The translations under genes were made by a program, and so were the position numbers. This document shows positions 34,709-44,401 of a stretch of DNA of 64,000 nt, piece by piece (position 1 is the first letter of the stretch; each line of letters starts with the position of its first letter). Where the stretch lies: assembly GCF_001971585.1 (NCBI RefSeq), contig NZ_CP019323.1:2160053-2224052 (forward strand). The letters run 5' to 3'. A model generated the notes under the pieces. It saw only the letters and a program-made list of their open reading frames with translations, was not told the origin of the DNA and searched no databases. Source of the stretch: Companilactobacillus allii (GTDB lineage: Bacteria > Bacillota > Bacilli > Lactobacillales > Lactobacillaceae).

Positions 34709-36950
34709 CTACTTCACCCTTTAAAAAAGTTGTTATCTTATTTTTATTACTAAATGGATAATAATACCAAGTAATCATACCATATTCAGCCGTATTCATA
34801 TGAGGGACATGCAATTTATCTAAGGTCTCAATTGTTTCCTTATTAGGGTGGCCATAACGATTATTGACGCCAGCAGATATCAAGGCCATTTTTGGTGAAA
34901 TACTTTTTATAAAGTCATATCCACTAGAAGTTTTAGATCCGTGATGACCAACTTTTAAATAATCTACATCAAATTTTTGACTAGCCAATATCTTTTTTTC
35001 ACCTTCAATATCTAAATCCCCCGTAAATAACCAATTATTACCCTGGATATTAGCTAAAATTGTTAACGAGTCACCATTTTCTCCAATTGACTTATCTTTT
35101 GGCCAAATGATATTCCAATCAATATTACCATCCCTAAATCTGTCTCCTGTATGAAATTTATTAAATTTAATTTTAGGATTATCTTTTATAATTTGATATA
35201 TCCTAAAGTTTTCTTCTAAACCAGTTCCAAAATCAATTTCATCAACTGGAAATTTTTTAATCAACGTTTCTAAATTGCCAATATGATCTACATCTTTGTG
35301 TGATAAAAATACCTTGTCAATTTTACTTATACCATGTTGCTTCAAGTACGGAATAGTCGAAACCTCAACTTGATTCAATTGTTTTCTCTTTTGCCATTCC
35401 TTTTTTGGAAAATCTAATTTCCCACCCGTATCAACTAAGTAAGTTTTACGATTTAAAGGTGTAGTAATCAATATACTATCCCCTTGACCAACATCAATTA
35501 TTGACACTTGTCCGCTAATGGGATGCTTATTAAGAAATATAGCAAAACACAAAATAATTAAATAAGATACCAGATACCTGTTTATAAGAAATTTACTTTC
35601 AATAATAAAAAGTGCGACAAACGTTAGAATAAATACTATCGCTACTGGAAGAGTCCCAGTAATAAGAGAATATGTATCATTGCTTGAAAATAAGGCAATC
35701 ATACTATAAATCCTATCGAACAAATTATTGAATAAATTCCAAAATAACATCCCACTTTCAACAAAAATAGCTGAAATAAGTGTCACCGGTAAAATTATAT
35801 ACTCAAATATCGGGACAAATACTAAATTGGCAAGTAATATAAGCCAGCTGAATTGGTAAGTTTTAAATAAAATCAAAGGTAGGCTAACTAAATTGATTTT
35901 TAAGGTTTGTACAATAACGTTGCCACTATTAATAAATAACAAGGAAAATGATAGTAAAAAGCTCAATTGTCCTCCCATATCCATCAAAGAATATGGATTT
36001 AGTAATAAACAAAAAAATATAGTTAGACCAAAAATATCAGTTTTACTACAAGTAATATTCATTTTTTGGAGAATAATACCTACAATTGCCAGAATGATTG
36101 CTCTCCAAATGCCTGGCTTTGATCCAACCAGTATCCCATAAAGTGGCAGCATAAATAACATAGAAAGATCTACAAATTCTCTTGTTATTCGTAAAAATGA
36201 ACATATCTTTCTGAATATTGAAAGAAAAATCAGTACATGTAACCCAGATAAACTAAAGAGATGAATGATCCCCAACGTACTTAAATTACTAAAGAGATTT
36301 TCATCTGCATTATCGTTGTATCCCAGCAACAAACTATGAGCATGTATTTTTAACCATTTAGGAAGTTTGTTGAATTTTTGAATTAGATGTATTCGTAAAA
36401 CATTTATCTTATCTTTTATAGATAAATTTGTCTTAATATTTGTTTGTTCAAATTTATCGATTGTAATACCGTAATATATTTTTCTGTGTTGTAAATATTT
36501 GGCATAGTCAAATTCACCAGGATTTCTTGCTTCTTTTATCGTTTCAATATTTTTTGTTTTGATCCTGACTTCAACAACATTATTCAAATTTGTCCAGAAT
36601 CTTTTTTCACGTTCATCTGGTATACGATAGTAAACTTTAAATTTTTGTTTATCATCGGATGCTATGCTTGACAATAAATCACCAGATACCTTTATATCGT
36701 CAGATGCTATATACAACTTAGTTACATTATCTGGAATTCTAGGAATGGAATGTAACTGAAACTGTGCATATCCAGTCATGAATCCACCAACGATCAGTGC
36801 CAAAAGTAACAATTTGACATTTTTCAGCAATATAATTCTGATAAAAATTAAAATCATCAATAAAAGTAATGCATATTCATGCGTATTAAACACCAACGCA
36901 ACAGCTAAACAACCAATTAGAGCCGGAAATATTAACAGGTCCTTTATCAT
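34674..36950 (-). CDS. comEC: DNA-uptake channel protein ComEC
   Basis: A 758-residue polytopic membrane protein forming the channel for transforming DNA. Residues 1-50 hold membrane segments; a soluble ComEC N-domain covers about 55-190; the Competence domain (about 200-470) includes LFSLSGLHVLIF; the C-terminal metallo-beta-lactamase domain has LSHKDVDHIGN and VGHHGSKTSSG. The reading frame is intact, so the gene could be functional, although natural transformation is rarely seen in lactobacilli. ATG overlaps the comEA stop (ATGA). Operon order is comEA-comEC-holA. Confidence 0.95.
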   Translation of the reverse strand: MIKDLLIFPALIGCLAVALVFNTHEYALLLLMILIFIRIILLKNVKLLLLALIVGGFMTGYAQFQLHSIPRIPDNVTKLYIASDDIKVSGDLLSSIASDDKQKFKVYYRIPDEREKRFWTNLNNVVEVRIKTKNIETIKEARNPGEFDYAKYLQHRKIYYGITIDKFEQTNIKTNLSIKDKINVLRIHLIQKFNKLPKWLKIHAHSLLLGYNDNADENLFSNLSTLGIIHLFSLSGLHVLIFLSIFRKICSFLRITREFVDLSMLFMLPLYGILVGSKPGIWRAIILAIVGIILQKMNITCSKTDIFGLTIFFCLLLNPYSLMDMGGQLSFLLSFSLLFINSGNVIVQTLKINLVSLPLILFKTYQFSWLILLANLVFVPIFEYIILPVTLISAIFVESGMLFWNLFNNLFDRIYSMIALFSSNDTYSLITGTLPVAIVFILTFVALFIIESKFLINRYLVSYLIILCFAIFLNKHPISGQVSIIDVGQGDSILITTPLNRKTYLVDTGGKLDFPKKEWQKRKQLNQVEVSTIPYLKQHGISKIDKVFLSHKDVDHIGNLETLIKKFPVDEIDFGTGLEENFRIYQIIKDNPKIKFNKFHTGDRFRDGNIDWNIIWPKDKSIGENGDSLTILANIQGNNWLFTGDLDIEGEKKILASQKFDVDYLKVGHHGSKTSSGYDFIKSISPKMALISAGVNNRYGHPNKETIETLDKLHVPHMNTAEYGMITWYYYPFSNKNKITTFLKGEVVEDSRINTKAK

Positions 36951-37579
36951 ATTGTTAATTGATCACTCAATGATTCTAAAGTCTTATCACCTATCCCTGA
37001 AACTTTAGTTAAATCTTCTAATACTTCAAAATTACCATTTTGTGTACGGTAATCTATTATTTTTTCAGCCTTTTTAGGTCCAATTCCGGACACATTTTGA
37101 AAATCATCCACTGTAGCAGTGTTTATGTTAACTTTACTGGTCTTACTAGGACTAGACTGCATAGGAGAATTCTGAGGTACTTCACCTACACTAGGGACAG
37201 AAATTTGCATCTCATCGGTTACATGTTGAGCCTGGTTGATTTGTTTTAATTCAGCATCATCGTTTACACCTCCAGCGAGATTGATAGCATCCTTCACTAT
37301 AGATGTGTTCTTCATTCTATAAACTCCTGGTGATTTAACAGCACCTTGAACATCGACCATCACAAATTCAGGTTCTTTTTTACCTTTGATATTCTTTTCA
37401 GTTCCTTCCTTTTTTGACTCCACAGGCAAGACCTCACTTGATTTAACCTGAGCATTATCATTTGATGGCATTGTAGTGGGTTTTTGAAACAGATAATGAA
37501 ATAATCCTAAGCTTATCAACCCAACAACTAATATCGTTAATATTTTATTCTCATAAATGTAATCCAAAATTTTATCCAT
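36947..37579 (-). CDS. comEA: DNA receptor ComEA
   Basis: Membrane-anchored DNA-binding protein of competence, 210 residues. One membrane span lies near residues 13-31, a Lys/Glu-rich linker follows, then an SLBB domain (VDVQGAVKSPGVYRM..), then a C-terminal helix-hairpin-helix pair (VNINTATVDDFQNVSGIGPK..VSGIGDKTLESLSD). ATG at 37579 has GAGGTGA five bases upstream; a GTG at 37588 lies within that site. Confidence 0.95.
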   Translation of the reverse strand: MDKILDYIYENKILTILVVGLISLGLFHYLFQKPTTMPSNDNAQVKSSEVLPVESKKEGTEKNIKGKKEPEFVMVDVQGAVKSPGVYRMKNTSIVKDAINLAGGVNDDAELKQINQAQHVTDEMQISVPSVGEVPQNSPMQSSPSKTSKVNINTATVDDFQNVSGIGPKKAEKIIDYRTQNGNFEVLEDLTKVSGIGDKTLESLSDQLTI

Positions 37580-37604
37580 AATTATCACCTCAAATAAAAT
37601 TACG

Positions 37605-37639
37605 AAAAAAAATAGACCAGATTTTTAATCTGATCTATC
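37605..37639 (-). terminator. Terminator after the SepM-type protease gene
   Basis: ATAGATCAGAT and ATCTGGTCTAT form an 11-bp stem followed by eight T on the minus strand. It separates the ftsW-to-protease unit from comEA; comEA may rely on readthrough or a promoter in the protease gene. Confidence 0.9.
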
Positions 37640-37643
37640 AATA

Positions 37644-38693
37644 CTACTTAGAGGTCTTTTCCAAATACTTGATTGCTTCATTCAAATTCTTTACTGGAAC
37701 AATCTTCATCTTGGTATGAATCTTCTTAGCAGCACGTTTTGCTAAATGATAATTATTTACATACGTTGGATCATACTTCTTAATTAACTTGGTTACTGGA
37801 TCATCTGGAGCAAAGAAGATTGTTGCGCCTTGTGCATCAGCGGCATACACTTTCTTCTCAATCCCACCAATTGGACCAACAGTACCATCTGGAGAAATTG
37901 TACCGGTTCCGGCAATTATTCTTCCATCTTTTAAATCCTTATTTGCAATTTGAGAATAAACTTGCAAGGTAAACATCAAACCTGCAGATGGTCCACCAAT
38001 ATTACCAGCATTTATCTTTGTAGGTGGATTACCCTTGGCCTCTGTATTATCAGTCAGTGTAATTCCTAATCCGTATCGCTTAGTTTGCTTCAATTTCACA
38101 AGTTTACCGCTGACAGTTTTATGCTTACCATCCCTGATATAACTAATTTTAACTGTTGCAGTCTTTTTTTGCTTTTTAACATAATTTATAAACTGATTTG
38201 CATTTTTGAACTTATATCCATTAATGGAATTGATAGTATCACCAATTTGAAGTTTCCCTTTAAAATCGGAATTATCCAAAACATCCATTATGTATACACC
38301 CAAATACTTCTTAGTAAATGGCTTATTAGCAGCAGAATATGCTGCCTGAATAGCATTATTAGTTGCAGACTTCATGTAGTACTGTTGCACTTGGAAATAT
38401 TCTTGACTATTTTCATCCCCCATTAAATCTTCACGAGAATAGATAGTTTCAAAATCATTTCCCATCGACTTCAATAACTGAAACGGTGAACCTTGAACAA
38501 TACCAACAGTAGTTAAAAGAAAGTCACCTTTCTTTTTATCTTTTTTTCCGTTAACTTTTACAAAGCTTGAAGTAGCCTCTGCACTACCGGGTATCTCTAA
38601 ATAATATCCCGTTGGTAAATAGAAAAAAGCAACTACCATGACAAAAATAAATAAGGCACCGAGTATCTTATTTCTGGTTTTATTGAATTTCAA
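37644..38693 (-). CDS. sepM: SepM/YlbL-type PDZ and Lon-like serine protease
   Basis: A 349-residue membrane-anchored protease. The N-terminal span is about residues 9-27; a PDZ domain lies around 125-215 (LGVYIMDVL, LQIGDTINSINGYKF); the S16 Lon-like domain follows with catalytic Ser236 in GGPSAGLMF and Lys281 in GGIEKKVYAA. Streptococcal SepM trims a competence pheromone outside the cell; YlbL of Bacillus acts on cell-division control. Which role applies here is unknown. It lies five bases after coaD. Confidence 0.9.
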   Translation of the reverse strand: MKFNKTRNKILGALFIFVMVVAFFYLPTGYYLEIPGSAEATSSFVKVNGKKDKKKGDFLLTTVGIVQGSPFQLLKSMGNDFETIYSREDLMGDENSQEYFQVQQYYMKSATNNAIQAAYSAANKPFTKKYLGVYIMDVLDNSDFKGKLQIGDTINSINGYKFKNANQFINYVKKQKKTATVKISYIRDGKHKTVSGKLVKLKQTKRYGLGITLTDNTEAKGNPPTKINAGNIGGPSAGLMFTLQVYSQIANKDLKDGRIIAGTGTISPDGTVGPIGGIEKKVYAADAQGATIFFAPDDPVTKLIKKYDPTYVNNYHLAKRAAKKIHTKMKIVPVKNLNEAIKYLEKTSK

Positions 38694-38698
38694 TAGCT

Positions 38699-39190
38699 TT
38701 ATTCCTTCCGCAATCTTTTTGTCAATTCAGTTGCTACCGAATTAGGTACTAGATGACTAATATCACCATTGAATTTAGCAACTTCTTTAATCATTGATGA
38801 TGATATATTAGCATATTTTACGTCAGCCAATAAAAAAATTGTCTCGATATTTTTATCGAGTACTTTATTTACAGAAGCAATCCCTGCTTCGTAGACAAAA
38901 TCGTCTCCACTACGCATAGATCTAACTAAAACATTTGCATGATATTTTTGTGCCAACTTAGTAGTTAATTGTTCACTACCATCTATAACAACAACATTGG
39001 AGAGATCTTTAATTTCATTTTCAATGAATTCTTTCTTCTCTTCATAACTGAACATATACTCTTTTGAAGTGTTTGTCATCGTTGCTACGATCAATTTATC
39101 AAATAACTTTGATGAGCGACGAATAATATCCAAATGTCCATTAGTAACTGGATCAAAACTTCCAGCATATATTCCAATTCTTTCTGCCAT
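38699..39190 (-). CDS. coaD: Phosphopantetheine adenylyltransferase
   Basis: Fourth step of coenzyme A synthesis: joins ATP and 4'-phosphopantetheine to give dephospho-CoA. The 163-residue protein has the nucleotidyltransferase motif GSFDPVTNGHLDII (TNGH at 16-19), LVRSMRSGDDFVYE and the ISSSMIKEVA motif. The ATG at 39190 has GGAG upstream and is set two bases after the rsmD stop. Confidence 0.96.
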   Translation of the reverse strand: MAERIGIYAGSFDPVTNGHLDIIRRSSKLFDKLIVATMTNTSKEYMFSYEEKKEFIENEIKDLSNVVVIDGSEQLTTKLAQKYHANVLVRSMRSGDDFVYEAGIASVNKVLDKNIETIFLLADVKYANISSSMIKEVAKFNGDISHLVPNSVATELTKRLRKE

Positions 39191-39191
39191 T

Positions 39192-39743
39192 CTAATCTCC
39201 AAACCTATATATAGCTACTTTAGTATCTTTATATTTCTTTTCTTTTATCAAATTAACATTTTCTAAACTACTTAAATCAACATCATAATCAGTCTCATCC
39301 ACGATAATGGCATTATCAGTTAAAAGATTATTATCGATCATATCCATAATAAGTTGTTCAGTTATTTTCATTCGATATGGAGGATCTAAAAATACCAAAT
39401 CAAATTTAACTCCGTCTGCCGCAAACTTTTTTAAAGCTTCTGTGGCCGCAGACTTCATAATTACAAATTGATTTTCACTATGAGTCTTCTCGACGTTCTC
39501 TTTTATTGTATTGATAGCTTTATACGCCTTATCAACTAAATAAGAGGCTTCATAACCGCGCGAAACTGATTCAATACCTAGACTACCTGTTCCTGCAAAT
39601 AGATCCAAGGAATTGCCATATTCCATATATGGCGTAATCATACTGAACATAGCTTCTTTGACTTTTGCAGATGTTGGTCGTGTATTGTTCCCGGGAACTG
39701 GTTTCAAATTCAGTCCGCCAAACTTTCCAGATACAACTTTCAT
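39192..39743 (-). CDS. rsmD: 16S rRNA (guanine966-N2)-methyltransferase
   Basis: A 183-residue Rossmann methyltransferase modifying G966 of 16S rRNA. It has the SAM motif LDLFAGTGSLGIES (about 46-59) and the catalytic DPPY at 120-123, with the N-terminal GGLNLKPVPGNNTRPTSAKVKEAMF of the family split by normal spacing. The order ylbG-rsmD-coaD-sepM is conserved in Firmicutes. Confidence 0.95.
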   Translation of the reverse strand: MKVVSGKFGGLNLKPVPGNNTRPTSAKVKEAMFSMITPYMEYGNSLDLFAGTGSLGIESVSRGYEASYLVDKAYKAINTIKENVEKTHSENQFVIMKSAATEALKKFAADGVKFDLVFLDPPYRMKITEQLIMDMIDNNLLTDNAIIVDETDYDVDLSSLENVNLIKEKKYKDTKVAIYRFGD

Positions 39744-39749
39744 TAGTAA

Positions 39750-40022
39750 TTACTCCTCTAATTTATCTTTTCTTTCAGCGTTGTCTTTTAATACATAGTG
39801 TTCATCTAATTCTTTTCGGTGAGCCATTGTGACACGCTTAACGTAATTTTTAGAAACCAATTCCTTTTTAACTTCAGCAACACGATTAGAATTAACATAA
39901 AGCATAATATATTTCATTTTTGGAGAAACATATCTAACGGTACCGAAGTGTTGAAGTTTCTTTTTCCATTTCATTGAGTAGACCCAGACGTACATAGCCT
40001 GACGCTCCACTTTTTTATACAT
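39750..40022 (-). CDS. ylbG: YlbG/UPF0298 family protein
   Basis: A 90-residue basic protein of the DUF2129 (YlbG) family with unknown function. RQAMYVWVYSMKWKKKLQHF and GTVRYVSPKMKYIMLYVN are recognisable, with a charged C-terminus. The ATG at 40022 follows AAAGGTGA. It sits between ftsW and rsmD, as in many Firmicutes. Confidence 0.85.
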   Translation of the reverse strand: MYKKVERQAMYVWVYSMKWKKKLQHFGTVRYVSPKMKYIMLYVNSNRVAEVKKELVSKNYVKRVTMAHRKELDEHYVLKDNAERKDKLEE

Positions 40023-40032
40023 AAAATCACCT

Positions 40033-41208
40033 TTATTTTTCTTTTGAAAATTTTGCAGTTGCTTCAAGATTAAGAACAATTCCTAATCCCATTGATAATA
40101 CCAGCATACTAGAACCACCATAACTAATAAACGGCAAGGTAACACCTGTAAGTGGAACCAATCCTAATAAACCACCAACGTTCAAAATAGTCTGTGATAA
40201 AAGCATGGTTGCAATACCATAATAAACCAAAGAATTATAATTACTTTTTGATCTTATACCTAAGAGTATCATTCGAGAAACTATTAAAAAAATCAGTCCT
40301 AAAACAACGATATCACCGACTAATCCTAATTCCTCACTAATAATAGCCAAAATAAAATCAGTATGTGGTTCTGGAAGATAACCACGTTTTTGAATACTGT
40401 TACCTAATCCAACTCCAAATATTCCACCGTTACTTATCGCATAAAACGAATTAACCAGTTGTGCACCAGATGTTCGCTCCAATTGAAAAGGATGCTGCAT
40501 AGCTAAGACTCTGGCATATTGATAATTTTTAACGATAAAAGACGGTTGAAATTTAACAATTGATACTATCGCTAAAGTGAATAATCCCACAAGTCCGCCG
40601 TTGAATCTCCAAATGTATTTAAACGGTATTGTAGATGCCGAAATTAAAATCAAAGTTATAAAACCAAGAATTGCCGCACCACCCATATCAGGTTCAAATA
40701 ATACTAATCCAATCATAAACATAATTGTTATTACGGGTTGTTGAATTTCTTTCCAAACCGTCTTTCCGGTTTGTTTAGCCATTAATTTTGCTTGTTTGTT
40801 AGTTAAAAATAAAGCCAAATACAAAACCAATGATAACTTCGCCATTTCTAAGGGTTGATAATTAAAGAACTTCAAGTTGATCCAAGCAGAAGCACCATTT
40901 ATTCTACTAGCCGGATTTATAACTCCCTTAACAATTAAAAGGCCAAGTGGAAGTATGGTTAATCCTCCTAGAAAAATGACAACGAATCCTTGCTTTTTAA
41001 AAAGCTTTTCTTTAAGCATAAAAAATAACAAGCAAAGAATCAAACCCATTACAGCAAATATTCCTTGTTTGATCAAATATTGGCTAGAACTACCACCATT
41101 CATCATAGCATTATAGAAACTTGCGGAGTAAACCATAACTACACCAATACCAAGAAGTAGGATGTACGGAATTACAATCCATAAATCTATTTTTCTTAAT
41201 TTTTCCAC
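40033..41208 (-). CDS. ftsW: FtsW/RodA-family peptidoglycan polymerase
   Basis: A SEDS-family glycosyltransferase of about ten membrane spans that polymerises lipid II at the septum. The 391 residues contain YQPLEMAKLSLVLYLA, LLFEPDMGGAAILGFITL and PLTGVTLPFISYGGSSM, the family signature. The start is GTG at 41208 with AGGAG seven bases upstream; the longer in-frame extension to 41295 is not credible because it runs into the typA terminator. The linkage to ylbG, rsmD and coaD favours FtsW over RodA. Confidence 0.92.
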   Translation of the reverse strand: MEKLRKIDLWIVIPYILLLGIGVVMVYSASFYNAMMNGGSSSQYLIKQGIFAVMGLILCLLFFMLKEKLFKKQGFVVIFLGGLTILPLGLLIVKGVINPASRINGASAWINLKFFNYQPLEMAKLSLVLYLALFLTNKQAKLMAKQTGKTVWKEIQQPVITIMFMIGLVLFEPDMGGAAILGFITLILISASTIPFKYIWRFNGGLVGLFTLAIVSIVKFQPSFIVKNYQYARVLAMQHPFQLERTSGAQLVNSFYAISNGGIFGVGLGNSIQKRGYLPEPHTDFILAIISEELGLVGDIVVLGLIFLIVSRMILLGIRSKSNYNSLVYYGIATMLLSQTILNVGGLLGLVPLTGVTLPFISYGGSSMLVLSMGLGIVLNLEATAKFSKEK

Positions 41209-41279
41209 ATTTTTACTCCTAAAATCTAATACTAAGATTATACCACTGATGAAAAAACTGGTGTGAAAAACAAGACACA

Positions 41280-41323
41280 CAAAAAAGGCCATCAAAATCC
41301 ACTTAAGATTTTAATAGCCTTTA
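41280..41323 (-). terminator. Terminator after typA
   Basis: AAAGGCTATTAAAATC and GATTTTGATGGCCTTT form a long imperfect stem followed by TTTTT on the minus strand. Confidence 0.88.
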
Positions 41324-41332
41324 AATTCAGTT

Positions 41333-43183
41333 TTAAGCTTTTTTAGACATTTTTCTTTGTTTGTCATACTTCTTACGTTCGTTAGTATCCAAGATCTTCT
41401 TACGTAATCTGACACTCTTAGGAGTTACTTCACATAATTCATCGTCATTTAAGAACTCAATTGATTGTTCTAGTGACATTTCCTTAGGAGTCTTGATTGC
41501 AGCAGCATGATCTTTACCAGCGGCACGTGTATTAGTAAGGTTCTTACCCTTTGTAACAGTAACAGCGATATCTTGATCACGATTACTCTCACCAACGATC
41601 ATTCCCTCATATACTTCAACTGGAGCACCAATGAATAATTTTCCACGGTCTTCAACTGATTGTAAACTATATGTTGTTGATGAACCTCTATTGATTGAAA
41701 CCAAAGCACCAGTTCTTCTACCTGGTTCCCAATTCTTAACAACAGGTTTGTATTCTGAGAATGTATGGTTCATAATACCATAACCACCTGTCATTGATAA
41801 GAACTCTGTTGAGTAACCAATCAAACCACGTGAAGGTGCTGAGAAGATCAATCTAGTTTGACCATTTCCAGTACTTTCCATGTTTGTCATGTCACCTTTT
41901 CTTTGTGACATAGAATCAATAACTGAACCAACATATTGGTCAGGTGTATCAATTGTTACTTCCTCATAAGGTTCTGAGTTAACACCGTCGATATTCTTGT
42001 AGATAACTTCTGGACGTGAAAGTTGTAACTCAAATCCTTCACGACGCATTTCTTCAACAAGAATTGATAAATGAAGTTCACCACGTCCAGAAACTAACCA
42101 AGAACCAGCTTGATCAGTATTCTCAACTTTTAGTGAAACATCTGTATGAAGTTGTTTTCTTAAACGTTCTTCAATCTTTCTAGCAGTAACTTCTGTACCT
42201 TCACGGCCAGCAAATGGTGAATCGTTTTGTAAGAATGTCATTTGTAGTGTTGGTTCATCGATACGTAGTAATGGAAGTGCTTCTTCATGGTCAACCGGTG
42301 TAACTGTCTCACCAACATAGATATCTTCCATACCTGAAACGGCGATCAAATCTCCAGCTTTAGCTTCTTCAACTGGTACACGATCAAGACCTAAGAAACC
42401 AAATATCTTAGTTACTCGGAAGTTCTTAGTTGAACCATCAAGCTTCATAACCGTAACGTTATCACCGATCTTGATTGTTCCACGGAATATACGTCCAATA
42501 CCGATACGACCAACGTAGTCATTATAATCAAGTAAAGCAACTTGGAATTGTAATGGTTCGTCTGAATTATCAATAGGAGCTGGAATTGTCTTAAGAATAG
42601 TATCAAACAATGGATCCATAGTATGTTCTTGCTTTGCAGGATCTGAGTCATAGCTTGATGTACCATTGATTGCTGAAGCATAGATAACTGGGAAGTCCAA
42701 TTGTGAATCATCAGCACCCAATTCGATAAATAGTTCAAGAACTTCATCAACAACTTCTTCAGGTCTAGCACCTGGTCTATCAATCTTGTTGATAACAACG
42801 ATTGGTGTAAGGTGTTGTTCCAAAGCTTTCTTCAAAACAAAACGTGTTTGTGGCATTGTTCCTTCATAAGCATCAACAACTAATAAAACACCATCAACCA
42901 TCTTCATGATACGTTCAACTTCACCACCGAAGTCAGCGTGTCCTGGTGTATCCAAAATATTAATTTTCTTGCCATCATAATCAACAGCAGTATTTTTTGA
43001 AAGAATTGTGATACCACGTTCTTTTTCAATTGCGTTAGTATCCATAGCACGATCTTGAATTTGGTAATGTTCGCCAAGTGTATCCGATTGTTTTAGCATT
43101 TCATTAACTAAGGTAGTCTTACCGTGGTCAACGTGGGCGATAATGGCAATGTTTCTAATATCTTCTCTTCTTTTTTCAGTCAA
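41333..43183 (-). CDS. typA: Ribosome-associated GTPase TypA/BipA
   Basis: A 616-residue translational GTPase related to EF-G, involved in ribosome assembly and stress growth. The G domain shows [10 protein letters not shown] near residue 15, [22 protein letters not shown] and NKIDRPGA, followed by domain III/V repeats and the TypA-specific C-terminal domain. A TTG at 43183 is preferred because GGAAGGAAG lies seven bases upstream; the ATG at 43201, adding six residues, has no binding site. It is monocistronic. Confidence 0.95.
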   Translation of the reverse strand: MTEKRREDIRNIAIIAHVDHGKTTLVNEMLKQSDTLGEHYQIQDRAMDTNAIEKERGITILSKNTAVDYDGKKINILDTPGHADFGGEVERIMKMVDGVLLVVDAYEGTMPQTRFVLKKALEQHLTPIVVINKIDRPGARPEEVVDEVLELFIELGADDSQLDFPVIYASAINGTSSYDSDPAKQEHTMDPLFDTILKTIPAPIDNSDEPLQFQVALLDYNDYVGRIGIGRIFRGTIKIGDNVTVMKLDGSTKNFRVTKIFGFLGLDRVPVEEAKAGDLIAVSGMEDIYVGETVTPVDHEEALPLLRIDEPTLQMTFLQNDSPFAGREGTEVTARKIEERLRKQLHTDVSLKVENTDQAGSWLVSGRGELHLSILVEEMRREGFELQLSRPEVIYKNIDGVNSEPYEEVTIDTPDQYVGSVIDSMSQRKGDMTNMESTGNGQTRLIFSAPSRGLIGYSTEFLSMTGGYGIMNHTFSEYKPVVKNWEPGRRTGALVSINRGSSTTYSLQSVEDRGKLFIGAPVEVYEGMIVGESNRDQDIAVTVTKGKNLTNTRAAGKDHAAAIKTPKEMSLEQSIEFLNDDELCEVTPKSVRLRKKILDTNERKKYDKQRKMSKKA

Positions 43184-43226
43184 AGTATTTCTTCCTTCCA
43201 TAAACGACAATAATAATCATTTGCAA

Positions 43227-43254
43227 TAAAAAAACTGTGATTGTAATTCACAGT
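43227..43254 (-). terminator. Terminator after the inositol-phosphatase-like gene
   Basis: ACTGTGA, ATTACAA, TCACAGT then seven T on the minus strand, adjacent to the stop codon. Confidence 0.9.
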
Positions 43255-44037
43255 TCAGTCACAATTTTTAACCGTCTTAAGCACTTCAGAAACTACTTTC
43301 TGTGTGCCAGCTATTACGACTTGTGATTTTAGCATATTTACAGGGGTATCGTCAACACTTGTGACCTGTAAACCTGCACCTTCACACAATACTCGTCCAG
43401 CCGCTAAATCCCACGGAGCCAAATATGACATGTACATTACTTCTTTTCCTAACAATAAATGTTCAAAGATAATTCCCGCACTACCGTACACTCTAAGGCC
43501 ACTACTGTTCTTTACGATTTCTTTAGTATTGAGCCAATCACTGAGTACCATTCGCGCACTAATATCGATCAAACCTTCACGTAAGGATTTATTTTGAGGA
43601 TTAGGCAATTTTTTATCATTACAATAAATTCCCAATTCTGGTCCTCCATGAAAAACTCTTTTTTGCATAACGTCAATAATTCCACCAACAAAAGGTTTGC
43701 CATCTAAATAAACACCGATCATCGAGGCGAAATCATCACCACGTTTAACAAAATTCATTGTTCCATCAATGGGATCGACAAAAAATACTAGTCCATCCAT
43801 ATTTTTAACATCGTCACCAAATCCCTCTTCACTGACAATAGTAGAATTTGGATATCCCTCTTTAATCATAGAAACAATAAACTTCTCAGTCGATTTGTCA
43901 AAATTAGTTACTAAATCATTCCGATCACGTTTAGTATCAACCAATTTATCCTTTGTTGTATCAATAATCAGGCTGTTACCAACCTCTTCTAAAATATTTA
44001 CAACGAATTTATCAATTGTTTTGGCTGTTATTTCCAT
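43255..44037 (-). CDS. Inositol monophosphatase-family protein
   Basis: A 260-residue Mg/Li-dependent phosphatase of the IMPase superfamily. Metal-ligand motifs are EEGFGDD (E70, E71), DPIDGTMNF (D88, D91) and APWDLAAG near the C-terminus. The substrate could be inositol phosphate, a sugar phosphate or 3'-phosphoadenosine 5'-phosphate. The ATG at 44037 has AGGATC upstream and lies inside the end of the preceding UPF0223 gene (26-base overlap); the longer in-frame extension is rejected. Confidence 0.88.
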   Translation of the reverse strand: MEITAKTIDKFVVNILEEVGNSLIIDTTKDKLVDTKRDRNDLVTNFDKSTEKFIVSMIKEGYPNSTIVSEEGFGDDVKNMDGLVFFVDPIDGTMNFVKRGDDFASMIGVYLDGKPFVGGIIDVMQKRVFHGGPELGIYCNDKKLPNPQNKSLREGLIDISARMVLSDWLNTKEIVKNSSGLRVYGSAGIIFEHLLLGKEVMYMSYLAPWDLAAGRVLCEGAGLQVTSVDDTPVNMLKSQVVIAGTQKVVSEVLKTVKNCD

Positions 44038-44314
44038 TATAGATCCTGACTTTCCTACTACCTGAAGTTTTCTGGCACTGTTTAAATACTTGGTAAATTG
44101 AATATCCAGATTCAAACTCAAAATCTTTATCCAATTGTTTCTGATCCATTTTCATTGGGACAACTTGCTGAAATAATCGATACTTCTGTAAGAAATCATC
44201 GCGTTTAATCCCATGTTCATACGCAGTCTCAACTGCTCTATACAAATCGATAACTTTAACAATTTCATCTTGTGTCCATTTTGGATTTAACGGGTAACTA
44301 TAATTCTCCTGCAT
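44012..44314 (-). CDS. UPF0223 family protein
   Basis: A 100-residue acidic, helical protein of the UPF0223 (YktA-like) family. YPLNPKWTQDEIVKVIDLY and FQQVVPMKMDQKQLDKDFE are characteristic. Function is unknown; in many Firmicutes it precedes an inositol-phosphatase-like gene and typA, as here. GGAAG is about nine bases before the ATG. Confidence 0.85.
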   Translation of the reverse strand: MQENYSYPLNPKWTQDEIVKVIDLYRAVETAYEHGIKRDDFLQKYRLFQQVVPMKMDQKQLDKDFEFESGYSIYQVFKQCQKTSGSRKVRIYNGNNSQNN

Positions 44315-44361
44315 TTGTATGATCTTCCTTTCAAGATTTTATCCACTATAACTAATATAAC

Positions 44362-44386
44362 AAAAAAAGCGATGCAAATGCATCGC
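44362..44386 (-). terminator. Terminator after the pdh operon
   Basis: GCGATGC, ATTT, GCATCGC with seven T on the minus strand, 16 bases after the pdhD stop. Confidence 0.9.
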
Positions 44387-44401
44387 CAAGTATTATTTCT
44401 G

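Noticed and set aside
34674-36950. comEC as a broken competence gene
   Set aside because: The frame is uninterrupted, with the Competence and metallo-beta-lactamase domains both present; no frameshift or stop is seen.
41209-41295. N-terminal extension of FtsW
   Set aside because: It runs into the terminator of typA; the GTG at 41208 with AGGAG is a better start.
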